Assembly: GCA_030612185.1 (NCBI GenBank) | Contig: JAUWOI010000287.1 | Span: forward strand, 1 to 6,036 | DNA: 6,036 bases | Source: Anaerolineae bacterium | GTDB taxonomy: Bacteria > Chloroflexota > Anaerolineae > B4-G1 | Direction: 5' to 3' | Part shown: positions 5,625 through 6,036 of the stretch, one piece after another | How positions within the stretch are numbered: position 1 is the first letter of the stretch | Layout of the letters: each line of letters begins with the position of its first letter | Made by a program: the position numbers and the translations under genes | Notes under the pieces: generated by a model | Databases searched by the model: none | What the model was told of the DNA's origin: nothing | Seen by the model: only the letters and a program-made list of their open reading frames with translations

Positions 5625-6036
5625 ATGGACCAACATAACCAACATACCAGCATCCGCCTCTCACTGCCCAGCAAGGGCCGCCTGGCCCATGGCGCGCTGG
5701 ATTTTCTGGCCGCCTGTGGTCTGAAGGTGGATAAACCCAACCCCCGCCAGTATGCCGCCCGCATCCCGGCCCTGCCTGGCCTGACCGTGCTCTTTCAGCG
5801 GCCCGGCGACATCGTCGTCAGCGTGCGCGATGGCAGCGTGGACTTCGGTATCACCGGAATGGACATAGTGGCCGAGCGCCAGGGAAATAACGGCGCGGTG
5901 CTGGTGCTCCACGACACGCTCAACTTCGGCCACTGCCGCCTGGCCCTGGCCGTGCCGGAGGCGTGGGAGACGGTGCACACGATGGCCGACCTGGCCGCGG
6001 TTGGGGCCCGCCCCCCCCCCCCCGCGCGGGGGGGGG
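5625..6036 (+). CDS. hisG: ATP phosphoribosyltransferase HisG, N-terminal part
   Basis: HisG joins ATP and phosphoribosyl pyrophosphate in the first, feedback-controlled step of histidine synthesis, in the cytoplasm. The visible 126 or so reliable codons show the HisG N-terminal domain: IRLSLPSKGRLAHGALDFL (residues 10-28), then RQYAARIPALPGLTVLFQRPGDI, and the hallmark VRDGSVDFGITGMDIVAE near residues 71-88. The frame is open to the window end, so the PRPP-binding loop and any C-terminal regulatory domain lie outside, and short and long forms cannot be told apart. The ATG at 5625 is supported by AGGAG at 6 nt. The leader-terminator arrangement upstream says this is the first gene of a his operon controlled by attenuation. 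Codons after about 6006 fall in suspect homopolymer sequence and should not be trusted. Confidence 0.92.
   Translation, partial: MDQHNQHTSIRLSLPSKGRLAHGALDFLAACGLKVDKPNPRQYAARIPALPGLTVLFQRPGDIVVSVRDGSVDFGITGMDIVAERQGNNGAVLVLHDTLNFGHCRLALAVPEAWETVHTMADLAAVGARPPPPARGG
6003..6036. other. Low-complexity contig end, probable artefact
   Basis: The last 34 bases are almost only C and G: a 13-base C run (6011-6023) then CGCG and a 9-base G run to the end. Read as hisG it would give a Pro run and then Gly, unlike the conserved protein before it. The mirror-like C and G runs suggest a sequencing or assembly fault at a contig end. Confidence 0.7.

Noticed and set aside
5661..5978. 105-codon minus-strand open frame
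   Set aside because: It is antisense to hisG, whose protein sequence is conserved and recognisable.

Overview
The window looks like the end of a contig from a GC-rich member of the Chloroflexota (Anaerolineae-like). The evidence is the style of the Pro/Thr-rich extracellular linker followed by an SH3-like domain, the HisG sequence, and the palindromic intergenic repeats. This placement is an inference from sequence character, not from a database match.

Layout. Two large genes lie on the minus strand. The upstream one (2687-4729) encodes a 680-residue soluble protein that joins three modules: an Mrr-type PD-(D/E)xK nuclease domain, a TIR domain and an AAA_35-type P-loop ATPase domain. The downstream one (30-2348) encodes a 772-residue protein with the same ATPase family at its N terminus, then one membrane span, a TPR-like region, a Pro/Thr-rich stalk and a bacterial SH3 domain. 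Between them (2349-2686) lies a non-coding stretch holding a near-symmetric dyad and a short tandem array built from 10-nt units.

The 895-bp region between the two divergent transcription units (4730-5624) is dense. It contains a candidate minus-strand promoter with a perfect TGTCAA-N4-TTGACA inverted repeat at its start site, an open frame that ends 4 nt before the nuclease-TIR gene, two tandem copies of a ~228-bp multi-hairpin repeat, and a plus-strand sigma70-type promoter.

That plus-strand promoter drives what reads as a complete histidine attenuator. It has a 25-codon leader peptide with four His codons in five (HHHDH), mutually exclusive anti-terminator and terminator stems, a U-rich tract, and then hisG (ATP phosphoribosyltransferase). 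hisG is truncated by the window end, where the sequence degenerates into C and G homopolymers that are probably artefactual.

Together the right side is the regulated start of a histidine biosynthesis operon. The left side is an accessory locus whose domains (nuclease, TIR, STAND-like ATPase) resemble anti-phage or programmed-cell-death signalling proteins. The two most notable items are the his attenuator, whose start codon lies almost at the predicted 5' end of the mRNA, and the Mrr-TIR-ATPase fusion beside a membrane protein with a related ATPase module.
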